Part shown: one piece after another, positions 44,667 through 55,731 of the stretch
How positions within the stretch are numbered: the stretch's first letter is position 1
How the letters are laid out: each line of letters opens with the position of its first letter
Source of the DNA: Hemerocallis citrina
Taxonomy: Eukaryota; Streptophyta; Magnoliopsida; Asparagales; Asphodelaceae
Assembly (NCBI GenBank): GCA_017893485.1
Contig: CM030366.1
Location: 73,971,227 to 74,035,226, forward strand
DNA length: 64,000 nucleotides
Reading direction: 5' to 3'
Program-made: the position numbers and the translations under genes
The notes under the pieces: generated by a model
Told to the model about the DNA's origin: nothing
Databases searched by the model: none
Seen by the model: only the letters and a program-made list of their open reading frames with translations

Positions 44667-47600
44667 TGTAATGCCCCGATTTTCATTTATGAAAATTATC
44701 TATTTTGCACGTAGTGTGCACGTGCAATATTTTTGTAATATTAAATTTTATAATTATTTTATGATGGTGAGTATATGCATATGTGCTCTTTAATTATTTT
44801 TATATAAAGGGTCTTTTTCAAATAAACAAAAGCCTTTCCTTTAAGCCCAAATTTAATTTATTTATTATCTTTTATAAACTATTATTTTGGCCCATAAACT
44901 AAAGCCCATGAGTATTTTTATTTTAAATGCAACTTGTAATGTAGAACACATTTTAAAGATTATTTTTATGAAAAATATACAATTTTTTGTTAAATGGGGA
45001 CAAGTTGCATGCACGTGCATTGCACGTACACGTGCACATGCATATGTGTGGCCGGTTTTGATCTTTGGAGGGAAAGGAAATTTTCAAGTGGAGTCATGGG
45101 TGGTGGTTGCTTGATCATGGTTGGTTATTGTAACTCCTCCTTGAATCCTAGTCCTTTGTTTCTAACTCCTAGTTTAATCTCAGCCTTCCATTCACTCCAA
45201 ATTTTAGTATAAATACCCCCCCCCAGCCTAGTTATATTGTACTAATTATTCCTCCAAAACCTATAGTTTAAAATACATTATTAGTAGTATAGCAAGTGAG
45301 TTATAAGATTGAGATTGTGTGTGAGGAGTTTGTGCTTGCATCAAAAGGAGAGGCCGGCATTCTTTGGAGCTCGGATTGCATCTTGGAGGCGCGTGTGCAC
45401 TTCGGCGAGGAGGAGGATCACTCTCTTGGCAAGGACATTTGTTTAGGAGGTGTTGCTAATTGTATTCTCTCCAAATTAAGGTGGGTGATTTTCCGTATTT
45501 CTAATTAGGAAGCATGCTAGAATTAAATTGAATTAATGATGCATGAAAAAGATTAATAAAGAGTACATTTTAATTGGGAAAAAATGGCTTATTAATTGAT
45601 TGGAATATTAATCAATGGCTTGTATGTGTTTCCATCATTTAATTTAAGTTGTGTGTAAATTGATTATAGCTATGGATTGTTTGAAGAAAAATTTATTATA
45701 AGCATCAAGAATTATAAACAAAAATTAGTAGATGACAATGTAGTTTTGTATGCTTAAATGGACCTTGTGTGATAATATTGTGATGAATGACTAAAAATAT
45801 AATTTGTGGGTTTGTGAAATGATTAAAAACAGAGGATTGATGTAGAGATTATTGAAATCAAAATTTGATAAGAAATGTCGAAAAAGAAATGAGTTAGTAG
45901 TAGCTTATGATTTAACCCTATTGTATGGAAAATATGTGTTTAATTATTGAAAATATTATTTTTAAAATACTGGAGTATAAATTATGATGGGAATAATCAA
46001 TGTGGAAATTTAAAAGCAAAATCAAATGAAAGCTTTTGAACATCGAAATGTTTTATTAGATAGAAAGAATGGATTTAATTAGATTTCGAGTTGCACTATT
46101 GACAACCTGAGCTTATAGCTCAAGTGGTCGGGATGCTCTTAATTGCTACAATGTGCGGGGTTCAGTACAGGTCGATGGTTCGAATCCTGTGAACAACACA
46201 TTTTTTGTGCACATTTAAAAAATTAAGTTAACTACAGCCGAGAGCATTTATAGCTCTCAGCCCTCCTTCATATCGCTGGCGCGATTGGCCTAGTGGTCTG
46301 TGCCTGTGGCTTGTTTCCCTCGGGTTGTTGGTTCGAAACCCAGTCTCGGCCTAGGTTTAAGTTGTGGGAAAAAATATTTTTTTTGAGGTGTTTTGATGAT
46401 TAAAAAATTATGGAAAAAAATATAATTATTATCCTAAAAATATGTGGGACTTATGAAAAATAATTTGGTAGTTATCAAAATAAAATAGAGTATATTTTTG
46501 AGAACAAATGTATAAATAGAACTATGGTTCTACACTTGTATTTTGTGGAGGTTATAATTCGCAAAAGAATTTGAAATAAAGTGTTAGAAAAGAAATATGA
46601 ATAAGAAGGAAATTATATGACGTGAAGTGATGTGTATTATTCTTATTGAAGAATAGTGTGACCATATTGAGTAGTGGATATTTATAAATCTTGATATGAT
46701 TTTTTAATGTGGAAATGATATGTGATGAGATACATGATGAATAATTGAATTCCATGTATTGTTATGGACTCATGAATAATTTAGAAATCATGCGATTGGA
46801 AAAGAGAAATATTATTGAGTATGACAACTCAAATTTGTGAATTATGAATTGAGATTGAAAATTAGAGTGTAGCCAAAACTCACACCGGCAAGTGAAAGTG
46901 ATGAATAATTATGATTATTGATATTGAAAAGACCAGTTTGGGTCATTGTGAAATGAAAGAAATAAGACCGGTAGTACTGAGAGAGCTAACTCTAAGAGAT
47001 TGATTTTATTCATGATTCAATTAAACTAAGGATTAGTTACATAGTGAAGATGTGATGAAAGTAAGAGAAAAATATTGAGTATGAGGGCCATTGGATTGGC
47101 GGCGAGAGAGTATCCCAGGATGTCCCATGATGAGTCATGATAGGGCATGGATACTGCTCCAGAGTACCGTCCCGGTGGCGATGCTCGTGGGGTGTTGGAC
47201 GACTGCGGGTGGTGTCATGTCTATGGTAGGAGCTGAATTACCCCAGGATGCCTGCATGATGAGTCATGTGTCAGTGCGTTGGGATTCCCTCCAGGGCGCC
47301 TAGACATGAGTTCGTATGTCAGAAAATATCTAGCATACTTACCGTAGTTACAGTAGTAGATTAAGTCATGACTTTGAACCCTACAAGATGAAGAACGATT
47401 AAGGGCTTGCCCTCGGACCTATGTAGTATGGAATGCATAGAATCCGAACAAGTGCGCATTAGTGTCATGTAATATAAATAACCGCATTAAAGACTAAGTA
47501 CACATTCACAACACGACATCAATAGGGTATTCCCTTTAGTTTGACATGTGACAAGTTTGTGTTTGTTAAATATGGAAAATCAGTTATACTATTTCCGGCA

Positions 47601-47907
47601 TAGAGAGGGTGGCCGTGTATAATGTTCGTCGGTTGAATAAACTGACGTACCCACAGTTTTGTATGCAGGGTAAATGTCATGATAAAGATTAAAGAAGCAC
47701 AGATGCTTAGAGATTATTCAAATGTTGATGTACATTCATTTAAATATTGTAAATTTGCTTCCGCTGTAAAATGTAAAGAGTAAAGTTTTTCATGTAACTC
47801 TGATGTAAAGTGAAAAGTTTTAATTTCCTTGTAAAATTGTACTAAATGAAATGTAAAGATCCTGTGGAATCTCGAATTCAGTGTATTTTGGAATTCGGGG
47901 CGTTACA
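44667..47907 (+). repeat. 3' LTR of chromovirus
   Basis: 3241 bp with TGTAATGCCCCG and GGGGCGTTACA ends, closely alike to the 5' LTR. It holds the same tRNA-like modules (46109-46191 and 46275-46351; B boxes 46178-46188 and 46330-46340). Small indels distinguish the copies, such as a shorter polyC at 45217. Confidence 0.95.
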
Positions 47908-47912
47908 GTATC

Positions 47913-48400
47913 CATGGCTTCGAGGATAGGGGCCCCTCTTGCTTCCCTGGCATGCTGGATGGGGGACCTCATCTCGGGCTCGTCGTCCGTTCAAGCGACC
48001 TCGGAGGTCATACCTCTCTTCTCTTGAGATTATGATCTAGCGGAGGTCTTGTTGTACTTAAGGTGCCGCAGGATGCACTGTGGAGGGCATCAAGGTGTAA
48101 ACTGACCCTCTGTTCTCACCAATATACTGCACATGGTGTTGACTTCTTCGGGAGCCCCCAGCGGAGCCACTTTGGAGGGTGGCTGGGTAGGCTGTTGGGT
48201 CTGTTCCAGCTGAAGAGGTTGATCCAGTTGAGGAAGTTGATCCTGCTGAGGGGCAGGAGGGACGTCCTCATGTGGAGCAGTTGAAGGAAGAGGGTTGGCT
48301 CTCCAGGTTGAGGCCGCTGCCTTCCCTTTCTCCTTTGGAGGCCTGGCTGAAAAAGGTAGCTTTTTACCGACAAATTTTGGTCAGATTTTCCTTTTGTTTT
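47913..48400 (-). pseudogene. gag: Tat-like gag N-terminus
   Basis: Between the chromovirus and the PBS the minus strand reads a Pro/Gln-rich stretch (DQLPQLDQPLQLEQTQQP, then SKVAPLGAPEEVN). This is like the low-complexity N-terminus of the gag at 10868. It belongs with the gag core at 35989-37336. No intact start-to-core frame exists because of the insertion. Confidence 0.6.
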
Positions 48401-48415
48401 CCACAAACGGTGTCA
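48401..48415 (-). other. Primer-binding site of the Tat-like element
   Basis: The minus strand reads TGACACCGTTTGTGG, a diverged form of the PBS at 10935-10950, next to the 5' LTR end after a 3-base spacer. Confidence 0.6.
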
Positions 48416-48418
48416 ATC

Positions 48419-49125
48419 TGTTGTTGCTATTTTCTTTGTGGGAGCAAACAGATGTTGTGAATTCTTTTTGAAACAATAAAAAGAACTGACCTTTTAGGTT
48501 TTGCCGATATTGACTATTTTCAACTGATATTGACTCTTGAAATCTGACTCATTTGAAACGTTGGATCTGATCTAGATGGCAATGATTGCTCCGAATGACT
48601 TGCAGAAGTTTGAAACACTGGGGTTGGCCCGGGCAACAGACCCTCCGACGCTCAAGTCAGAACTTAGAAAGATATGAGAGGTTTTTAGTGGCAAAACACT
48701 GATTACCTAGTTCTTATGGAGGTCATGGGGTATTTATAGTCGCTTAGGGGGTCAGTTTCAAGATAATGATTTATCTCTAATTTCCAATATTTTTGATAGA
48801 GTTTGTTATTCTCTACTTCATGAAGAGATAGAAGTGTTTGTGGAGATAGAGTTATGACTATTCTCTTATAAAGAAATATGATTTTTGAATAGTCTTTTAT
48901 GGATAACTATGAATTTAAAATGATTAGATAATCATGAACTTTTTTATTTTGGGATGTTATAACAACCCAGTTTGACAAATCCGTTTTGGTTAGTTGGACT
49001 TGAAAGATGCCCAACTCCCTTTTACAGACCCGTTTCTGGTGGAATTTGCCATTTTACCCCTGAGAGCTTCAAGATTCCTGTCTAATTCGAACAATCCCGA
49101 TTTGGTTCTATTTTTACCCATATCA
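48419..49125 (-). repeat. 5' LTR of the Tat-like element
   Basis: Plus-strand ends TGTTGCTATT and TTACCCATATCA; 707 bp. A minus-strand TATA (CTATAAATACCCC) lies at 48730-48741. The terminal bases agree with the gag-only element's LTR. Confidence 0.75.
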
Positions 49126-49325
49126 TCCGCTAAAAGTTGATTGTCATTAGCAATCATGCCAAGTATCAACTGTTGCTCTTGTTCTTGAATAGCTAATACC
49201 TTATGCTAATAATTGATGATGTCGTTTGAAGACTATGAAGATAAAGGTATTTCATATAGACACATTATGGTTCAAAGTCAAGGATGAAAAAAGAAAGAAC
49301 GAAAAATATATTAGTAAATGTGAAT
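49126..49325. other. Spacer between Tat-like and copia elements
   Basis: About 200 bp that may contain the lost left end of the copia LTR. Nothing recognisable. Confidence 0.3.
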
Positions 49326-49760
49326 GTAAGGTGTGGATGCATTGGGGTGTGGTCGACCGCGATCAGCAATATATGTTATTTGGGTTGCGAGTTTCGAGTC
49401 CAATATGTTGTATTTTTGTATATCTTTTATGGTTTACTTGTGGGCTATGTAAGAGGCTGTAGACTCTAGGGTTTGAAACCTGAATTAGTGAATCGTATCA
49501 AGTACAACTTCAAGAGATGTGAGTGCTGAGTGTTTCAAAGGTGAGAGAGAGAAATTGAGAGTTTTATTATCTTTGTAATCTATGTATTTCTTGAGGAATA
49601 AGAAGTATTGCTTATCTCTGCAGATTATTGTGTTCGTGTGGTTATAAGATATTGTGATTATTGTGGTGGCTTGTTCTTGGTGAATCTAGGTCTTGTGCAT
49701 ATTTGGTTCTTGTGGTGTGCGTTCCGCTATTGGCACTATAAGTGGTATCATATCTCTACA
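49326..49760 (+). repeat. 5' LTR of copia element, partial
   Basis: Aligns with 51795-52231, including GCATTGGGGT, TATATGTTATTTG, GAATCGTATCAAGTACAACTT and the end ATCTCTACA. The first 150 bp of the LTR are absent or too diverged to see. Confidence 0.75.
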
Positions 49761-49762
49761 AG

Positions 49763-49774
49763 TGGTATCAGAGC
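49763..49774 (+). other. Primer-binding site, tRNA-iMet
   Basis: TGGTATCAGAGC lies two bases after the LTR end. It is the perfect initiator tRNA-Met complement. Confidence 0.9.
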
Positions 49775-49786
49775 AAAGGTTTCGTG

Positions 49787-50803
49787 ATGGTCGATAACAA
49801 GTCAAAAGTCGAAAGGTTCAATAGGAGTGATTTCATGATGTGGAAAATTCAGATGATAGCAAATCTTTGTCAGAAAGATCTAGATAGCACATTATTTGAT
49901 AAGAAGCCGGAAGATGCAGATAAGGATGCGAAGATCTTGGAGGCATAGAATCATTTAGATCAGAAGGTGCTAGGGCAGATTTAGTTGGCACTGAGTAGTA
50001 AGGCATTGTTTCACATCTCGAAGGCAAAGACCGCAAATGAGGTTATAGAGATTCTCACATATATGTATGAGAAACCGTCGGCATCTAATCAAATTCTTCA
50101 CTTGAAGAAACTGGTTGACATGAAGTTGAAAGAAGGGGATTCAGTAGCAAAACATGTGAACAATTACTGTATGGTTTACAACCAAATGGAAGCTGCAGGA
50201 TTGAAGTTTTCAAAAAGGGGATAGTCGTTACTACTTCTATGTACTCTACCAGATAATTATGGTGCGGTGAAACAGATTGTTATAGAGACTATGACAGATT
50301 TGACAACTTTACAGGATGTTGTGAGCAGCATCATGAACGAAGAGGTGAAAAGGAAGATAAACAGAGAATTTTCATCATCTTCTAGGGATTCTACACTGTT
50401 AGTTGAGAGGCGACGTGAGAGATCTAAGGAAAATCGAAGAAGAAATATTCATAGTAGTGAGTCTGAGAGTGGATCTGATGACAGCGATGAGGAACGTGGT
50501 CTTGAGTGTTGGTATTGTCACAAGAAGGGCCACATGATGCACAATTGTAAGGTCTTTATGAAGAAGAAGGAAAAAGCACAGGAAGCCAATGTGGTGGTCA
50601 TTGAATATGGCAAGGTATGCTTGTCAGCGAGGGTGGAATTAGACACGCGAGATTGGTGTATTGATTTGGGAGTTTCTTTTCATTACACTTCGATGAGGGA
50701 GATGTTTGAGGACTATATAAAGGGTTTTTTTCAAAGATGTGATCGTAAGGAATGGTCAGTGGTGTCCTGTAAGTGGAGTAGGTACTGTTCGCGTGAAAGC
50801 TGA
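49787..50803 (+). pseudogene. gag: Copia gag with zinc knuckle and protease start
   Basis: Starts MVDNKSKVERFNRSDFMMWKIQM. One frame is kept throughout but stops occur at 49946, 49981 and 50222. The middle has DNYGAVKQIV and an Arg/Ser-rich stretch with ESESGSDDSDEE. A zinc knuckle CWYCHKKGHMMHNC (CX2CX4HX4C) follows, then DWCIDLGVSFHYTSM, the copia protease site with G/V in place of the usual D-S-G-A residues. The protein would package element RNA. Frame retention with only nonsense changes mirrors the chromovirus pol. Confidence 0.85.
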
Positions 50804-51639
50804 TGATAATCAGAGTTGTCTTGCGGGAGACAAGATATGTTCCATACTTCAAGAAAAATCTTATCTCGATGGGAAGGCTAGACATAGAGGGTTTGTCTAC
50901 TATATTTGGTAGTGGAGAGTGATGTATAGCTGCAGATTCAAAGGTGATAGCAAGAGAGAAGCGTGAGAAAATGTTGTATTTGCTTTGAGACATAAGAGGC
51001 ATTTATCCTGTTGTTGACTCTCAGCCGAGATCAGGTAGTAGGTTGTGTGAGGTGCACCGAGTTCTTTCAGTTGTTGGGTGGATTCAGAGGAGATTACACA
51101 TTTAGTGGGAGCTATTGGCCATGAAAGGGATCCTAGAGAGCAAGACGTTGCTGCAGTGAAGGTTCTTTGTGATATGGCAGAAGAAATTTCAAGTTACTCT
51201 TGTGAGGTAGAGAGCACTGATAACAATATGCGGAGCGATGTCGATGAGTATAACTGAAATGAGGTTGTAGGGGGTGAGCAGTCTACGGATATTGTAGAGA
51301 TGTCGTTCACAGAGACTTCTAGTGCAGATGGTGCATTGAGAGTCTTTGAACCATGTTTGATGTTGATGGAGATTATGTGAATTGGGGAGTCTTGTAACAC
51401 AAAATCTGACACGGGAGATTATTTTTCTGTTGTTCGTGCCCTATGCAATTTGTGGGGCACATCCCTCATGAGCCTATGAGGGGTGGTTGGTGCACTCCAC
51501 ATGGTGGAGTGGCGGATGTGCTCTTCATGGGGGTAAGGAGTACTTGGGTCTTTCATGATTTGTTGGAGTCTGACAAAGATAATGTGAGGTAAAGGTACAA
51601 TAACTTTGAAGCGTTGTGTATTTGGTCCAAGTGAGAGAT
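50804..51639 (+). other. Copia pre-integrase remnant and 3' leader
   Basis: At about 50940-50990 KVIAREKREKMLYL recalls the VARGKKRGTLYML stretch before copia integrase. The rest has no reading frame. A short purine-rich GTGAGAGAT at 51631-51639 precedes the 3' LTR. Confidence 0.5.
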
Positions 51640-52231
51640 TGTTAGAATTGTGGCCTCAAATACACTTAGGCAAAATGAGTTGGAGTTTGACAAGAGGAAG
51701 AGAATACGAAGAACAACAAGAGGTAGCAACGACAGCAAGAAGAAACAAACAAACAGAGGAGGAGACAGCAATTGATTGCCCCAATCTCAGGTTTGGCGAG
51801 ACTTATGCAGTCCGCCGCATTGGGGTCAGGTCGACAGCGAGTGGCGCTATATGTTATTTGTGCTACGGATTTCAAGTCCAATAAGCTGTATTTGTGTATA
51901 TTATTTAACTTGTGGGCTATGTATGAGGCTGCAGACTCCAGGGTTTGAAACCTAAATTGGTGAATCGTATCAAGTACAACTTAAAGAGATGTGAGTGTTG
52001 AGTGTTTCAAATGTGTGAAAGAGAGATTGAGAGTTCTGATCTCTTTATAATATTTGTATTTCTTGAAGAATAAGAAGTATTGGTGTCTCTGCATATTACT
52101 ATATTCATGTTGTTGTGAGATATTGTGATTATTGTGATGACTTATCCTTGATGCATCTAGATCTTAGGCGTATCTAATTCTTGTGGTGTGTGTTCCGCTA
52201 TTAGCTCTACAAATGGTACCAGATCTCTACA
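51640..52231 (+). repeat. 3' LTR of copia element
   Basis: 592 bp starting TGTTAGAATTGTGG and ending GATCTCTACA, matching the 5' copy over its right three-quarters. Confidence 0.8.
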
Positions 52232-52236
52232 GGAAG

Positions 52237-53306
52237 TACCCCAATTATGGAGATGGCATATTCTTTGAAATATGCAATTTTGTCATTCCATTTTAGGATG
52301 GGATTTTAGACTCACTGAGCATGCTCTAAAGAGACATTTTAGCATGTGGTCTAATAAATTTGGTTTCAAAAGTTAAGAAGATACTCAAGTAAATATGGTG
52401 GAACAATAGTTAGCAATGATCCTATTTTAATACAATCGCTATAACCTACCCAGAATAAAAATTATGAAATTTATAGCAATACAAAAATTTAGCACATTCA
52501 AATAAACTTATTCAACATTTTTTCATTCAACAAACCCCTCCAACCTCCAAGCTTTCGCCGACCAGATCCGCACCCTCTCTTCATCCTTCTCTACTCCTCC
52601 CTTTGTTAATGTTGTGTATCTTTTTTGCTTCTACAAACCCTTCCCCAATTCCATTTTGGAGCGAACATTGCCTCCCAAACCTAAGGGTCCCTCCTTCTAC
52701 CTCCCTGCGACGTCTACTGCTCTCCCCTTTCCTCTCACTTCCTTTGTAAAGTGGACTCCTTCTATTCAGCACGTCTTTGATGATCGAAGGGACCTCACTT
52801 TTCTATTGTGTCCCATCGTTAAAACAAGGCGACCCCGTTCGTCCTTTCGTTTCTTTTGTTGGAGGTTATATCCACCAGCGGCGCCGTTCGTTGCCCTTGC
52901 ATCTCTAGGGTTTGTTTGGTGGTCCAATTTTTGGGCCAGTTTTGGTGCGATTTCCTCCCCCTACCCTTGAGATGCCTTATATCTGATCGCTGTAAGATGT
53001 TCCTTCCCTCTCCCTTTTCGTTTTCACTTTCTGGCATTCGATTCTGGTGTGGTGTTTTTTGAAGTTTTTGGTTGGTTCTGGGACTTGTTGGTTTTCTTAT
53101 TCAACTCGTTTGGTGTTCTTTTGAAGTGATTATTGCTGCATCCTGTTCTGATGCGATTGTGATCAAATCTGGTTGTGTTCTTCCTGTTCTTGGCTACCTT
53201 AGCCTTAGCTTTGCTTTTGGTTTTTCTACTTTCTTTTTTCATTTTTGATCACTACAGTAACTGTTTGAGTGCCAACGCCAATCTCACTTCTCTGTCGTGA
53301 TAGGCT
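52237..53306 (+). other. LINE 5' region (start not fixed)
   Basis: From about 52500 the DNA becomes C/T-rich with ORF fragments in several frames (for example 52614-52970). This is typical of an L1 5' region or a broken ORF1 start. I can see no known domain. Confidence 0.4.
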
Positions 53307-55731
53307 GTGGGCCTAGAACGGACGCCTCATGGGTCCAAGTGGTTAAAAAAAATTCCTATTCCTAAGGGTAAGCCCATGGTGGGTTACCGGCCCAGCTTCC
53401 AGAAACCTCCAGGGAGTTCTTCCACACCCTTTTCCTGCTCATCTTTGTCTTCTCCCCATTATCCCTCTCTTTCTCTCACCCCTTACTCGCTCTGTTTTCG
53501 CTGCCTTCAACTAGGACACCTAAAATTCTCTTGTGTGTCCAAGATGAAGTGTCTTTCATGTGCCAAATTAGGCCATTCTATGAACCGTTGCTTCTCTCTC
53601 CAAAAGTTACTGGGTCTCCCTTTGGGATCTCTGATCTCAGAGCAAGTGATGCCCGCCCTTGATTTTCCTTTCCTACAAGCTAAGCTCTCGGAAGCTCCAG
53701 CTCCTAGATCCAAGAGGCTCAAGCTCTCGGATTCTTCTGCCCTACTTCCCACTCCTCCCGCTTCTCAGCTCATTTCGGGAGCTTCACATGCAAAGCCCCC
53801 TAAGCCCTCTGTGATGGTCTTTTGTGACCTTTCTCTTGAGATGATTTCTAAGAAGGAAAATCTGCTGAGCTATGGTGCAGTTACTTTGTTTGGAGGTTCT
53901 ATCTCGAACTCTTCTTTAAATGCTTTCTTGTGAAACACTTGCAACGTTTCTGACTGGACCTGGGCCATCAATGCTTGCTCCAACAGTGACATCGTCATTA
54001 AGTGCCCCTCCCCTAAAATCTTGATGGATCTCTTGTCTATTCAATCCTTTTCTATCGGAGAAGTCTCTCTTAAGTTTCGGAAATGGCCGTATGTCGGGAT
54101 GCCTCCTCCTACTCTTCAATCGCGTCCGACGAAGGTTTCTGTTTTGGGTTTACCACCCTTCTGTGATTCACCGCGGTTGGTGGCTGATTTGACTAAGTGC
54201 ATCGGTGACCTTACTTGCACCTCTTCCTCGTCTCTCCTTGCCTCAGGCTGCCTTCTTGTTGAAGCAGAATACTTATGTCCTCCTCTAGAAGAGCGGATTA
54301 ATGCGTTTACCCTGAGGTTAGGAGAGGCCATTTTCTCCATTTCAGTGTCCTACCATGGTACCCCTGATGTTGTCTTTTTGCTGCTCATTGTTCCTCCTAT
54401 AAACTTTGTGCCCTCAGTAGTGGCTATTAATACTGCCCCTCCGTCCACTTTCAAGGAAGGGGCCTCTTCTAATCCCAACCTCGCGCACCCTAAGCTCCTA
54501 GGTCATAGCAAGAGCGCGACCACGGGAGGGACTCGCACTAAGAGGAAATTCCACTTTCCTCACATCCCTGAATCTGCGGCTCCCGCTTTACTTTCACCTT
54601 CAAAGGCTCCCAACCTGGTGTGGATTAACCCGGCTCTCTCTTCTAAGGCATCTCCTACTCCTTCCAGCCAGCTTTTGTCCTCGTCTACAGCAGGTCCTCT
54701 GCCGACTATTTCCTCTTCTTTTTCGGCAGAGCTCCAGCCTCCAACTGTTACTACTATTCCTTCTGATGCTGCCCCTACTAGAAGTGGCCCGATTGGTCGG
54801 TTAACCAGCACTTCGCTAGTGATTGGGATAAATTCCAAATTGTCCATCGATTTTCCTCCTCCTCCAAATCGGCAGGCGTGCCTACTATTGCTAAATCCTC
54901 TAAGGCACCTAAGCAGATTGCTCCGACCTGGGTTGATGTTGACAGCCATCTTACTGAAGAGGAGAAGGAATTATCGCAGCCACACCCCGGGTGCAAGGTA
55001 CTCTTCTCCGTTCCTTTAAATGTTGTCTCTGCCATTGTTTTCCCTAATTCTGATTTAGCACAGTTAGCGCTCGATTTTACTCTTTCTATCTCCTTAGTCA
55101 ATTTTGCCCCTGCTCCAACTTTGCGAGTTTACGATTTTCTGAAATTTTGCATTGCTTTTGTTATGTGCGAACCTTTTGATGGAGTGGTTTCTCGCCTTAT
55201 TTTACTGACCAAGGCTTCTGGTCCCCCCTTCACCCCATCTCCCTTATTTTTGATGTCCCCATCCAACCGACTCAGTCGGCATGTGATGATATGGACTCAG
55301 TGCTTGAAACTACGGTTCTCGAACTTGGTCTTGCCAAATCTTCTGAAGTTTTTGTTCAGTCTTCCATTTCTTCATCCCCTAAACGTCGATTTTTTTTGGG
55401 GGGGGGGAGGAGGAGGAGCTCGGTTACGTTCATTCTCTCTAGTGCTCGTTTAAGAGCCAAGAATGACTCTCACTTATCACTCGGGTCTAAGGCTTCCCTT
55501 GCGGCTCAGATCCGTAACCTGGAGATTCCGCCGTTCCAAGCGGATAATCCGGTTTGTGACAATCTGGGGTTGATCTATCTAGTCCATTTTGATTCCCTCT
55601 CAACTGTCGATATGTACAACTTAGCCTCTCGTATGGGAGCCGTGGTAGACAACGATAAAGTTGATCCTTTTGGTAGTATTCGCCAATTAGAAATGGCTAG
55701 AGCTTGTGAGCTCCAAAGGAATTATGATTAA
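53307..55731 (+). pseudogene. L1 LINE ORF1 with two zinc knuckles
   Basis: ORF1 of plant L1 elements encodes an RNA-binding protein that joins element RNA into a ribonucleoprotein. The first frame has CFRCLQLGHLKFSC and CLSCAKLGHSMNRC (two CCHC knuckles, about residues 56-90). A stop is at 53931, then the frame continues with a region resembling the RRM-like DUF4283 fold (FSIGEVSLKFRKWPYVG, VSVLGLPPF). Later frames (54878, 55291) each need a shift, and ORF1 ends MARACELQRNYD at 55731. The knuckles precede the RRM-like region here, unlike the usual plant order with knuckles after it. Confidence 0.7.

Larger units (their letters stand above)
37337..47907 (+). mobile_element. Complete chromodomain Ty3 element (Tekay/Del-like)
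   Basis: Two LTRs of 3275 and 3241 bp enclose only 4055 bp of internal DNA. The order is PBS, a short ORF1, PR-RT-RNH-INT-chromodomain and PPT on the plus strand. Exact TSD GTATC. RT and chromodomain motifs fit the Tekay/Del lineage. The LTRs are much alike, so it is young compared with its host element. Pol has only in-frame nonsense codons and no frameshift. Confidence 0.95.
30771..49125 (-). mobile_element. Tat-like Ty3 element, nested and decayed (left end uncertain)
   Basis: On the minus strand, in order from the right: 5' LTR (48419-49125), PBS, gag N-terminus (47913-48400), gag core (35989-37336), protease region, RT, INT and a 3' tandem array. A chromovirus (37337-47907) splits gag, and a copia-type solo LTR (34792-35988) lies between the gag zinc finger and protease. 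Its LTR end TTACCCATATCA matches that of the gag-only element at 11570, so the two are relatives. No matching 3' LTR was found on the left. RNase H is missing. Confidence 0.8.
49326..52231 (+). mobile_element. Copia element reduced to gag (non-autonomous)
   Basis: LTRs at 49326-49760 (5' end lost or diverged) and 51640-52231 share an aligned end GATCTCTACA. A tRNA-iMet PBS and gag follow. Between the pre-integrase fragment (about 50950) and the 3' LTR there is no integrase, RT or RNase H, so the pol body is deleted. The five bases after the right LTR are GGAAG; the left copy is not visible. Confidence 0.8.

Noticed and set aside
54878..55453. Separate host gene within the LINE
   Set aside because: It is one of the ORF1 frames; the neighbouring frames link it to zinc knuckles and ORF2.
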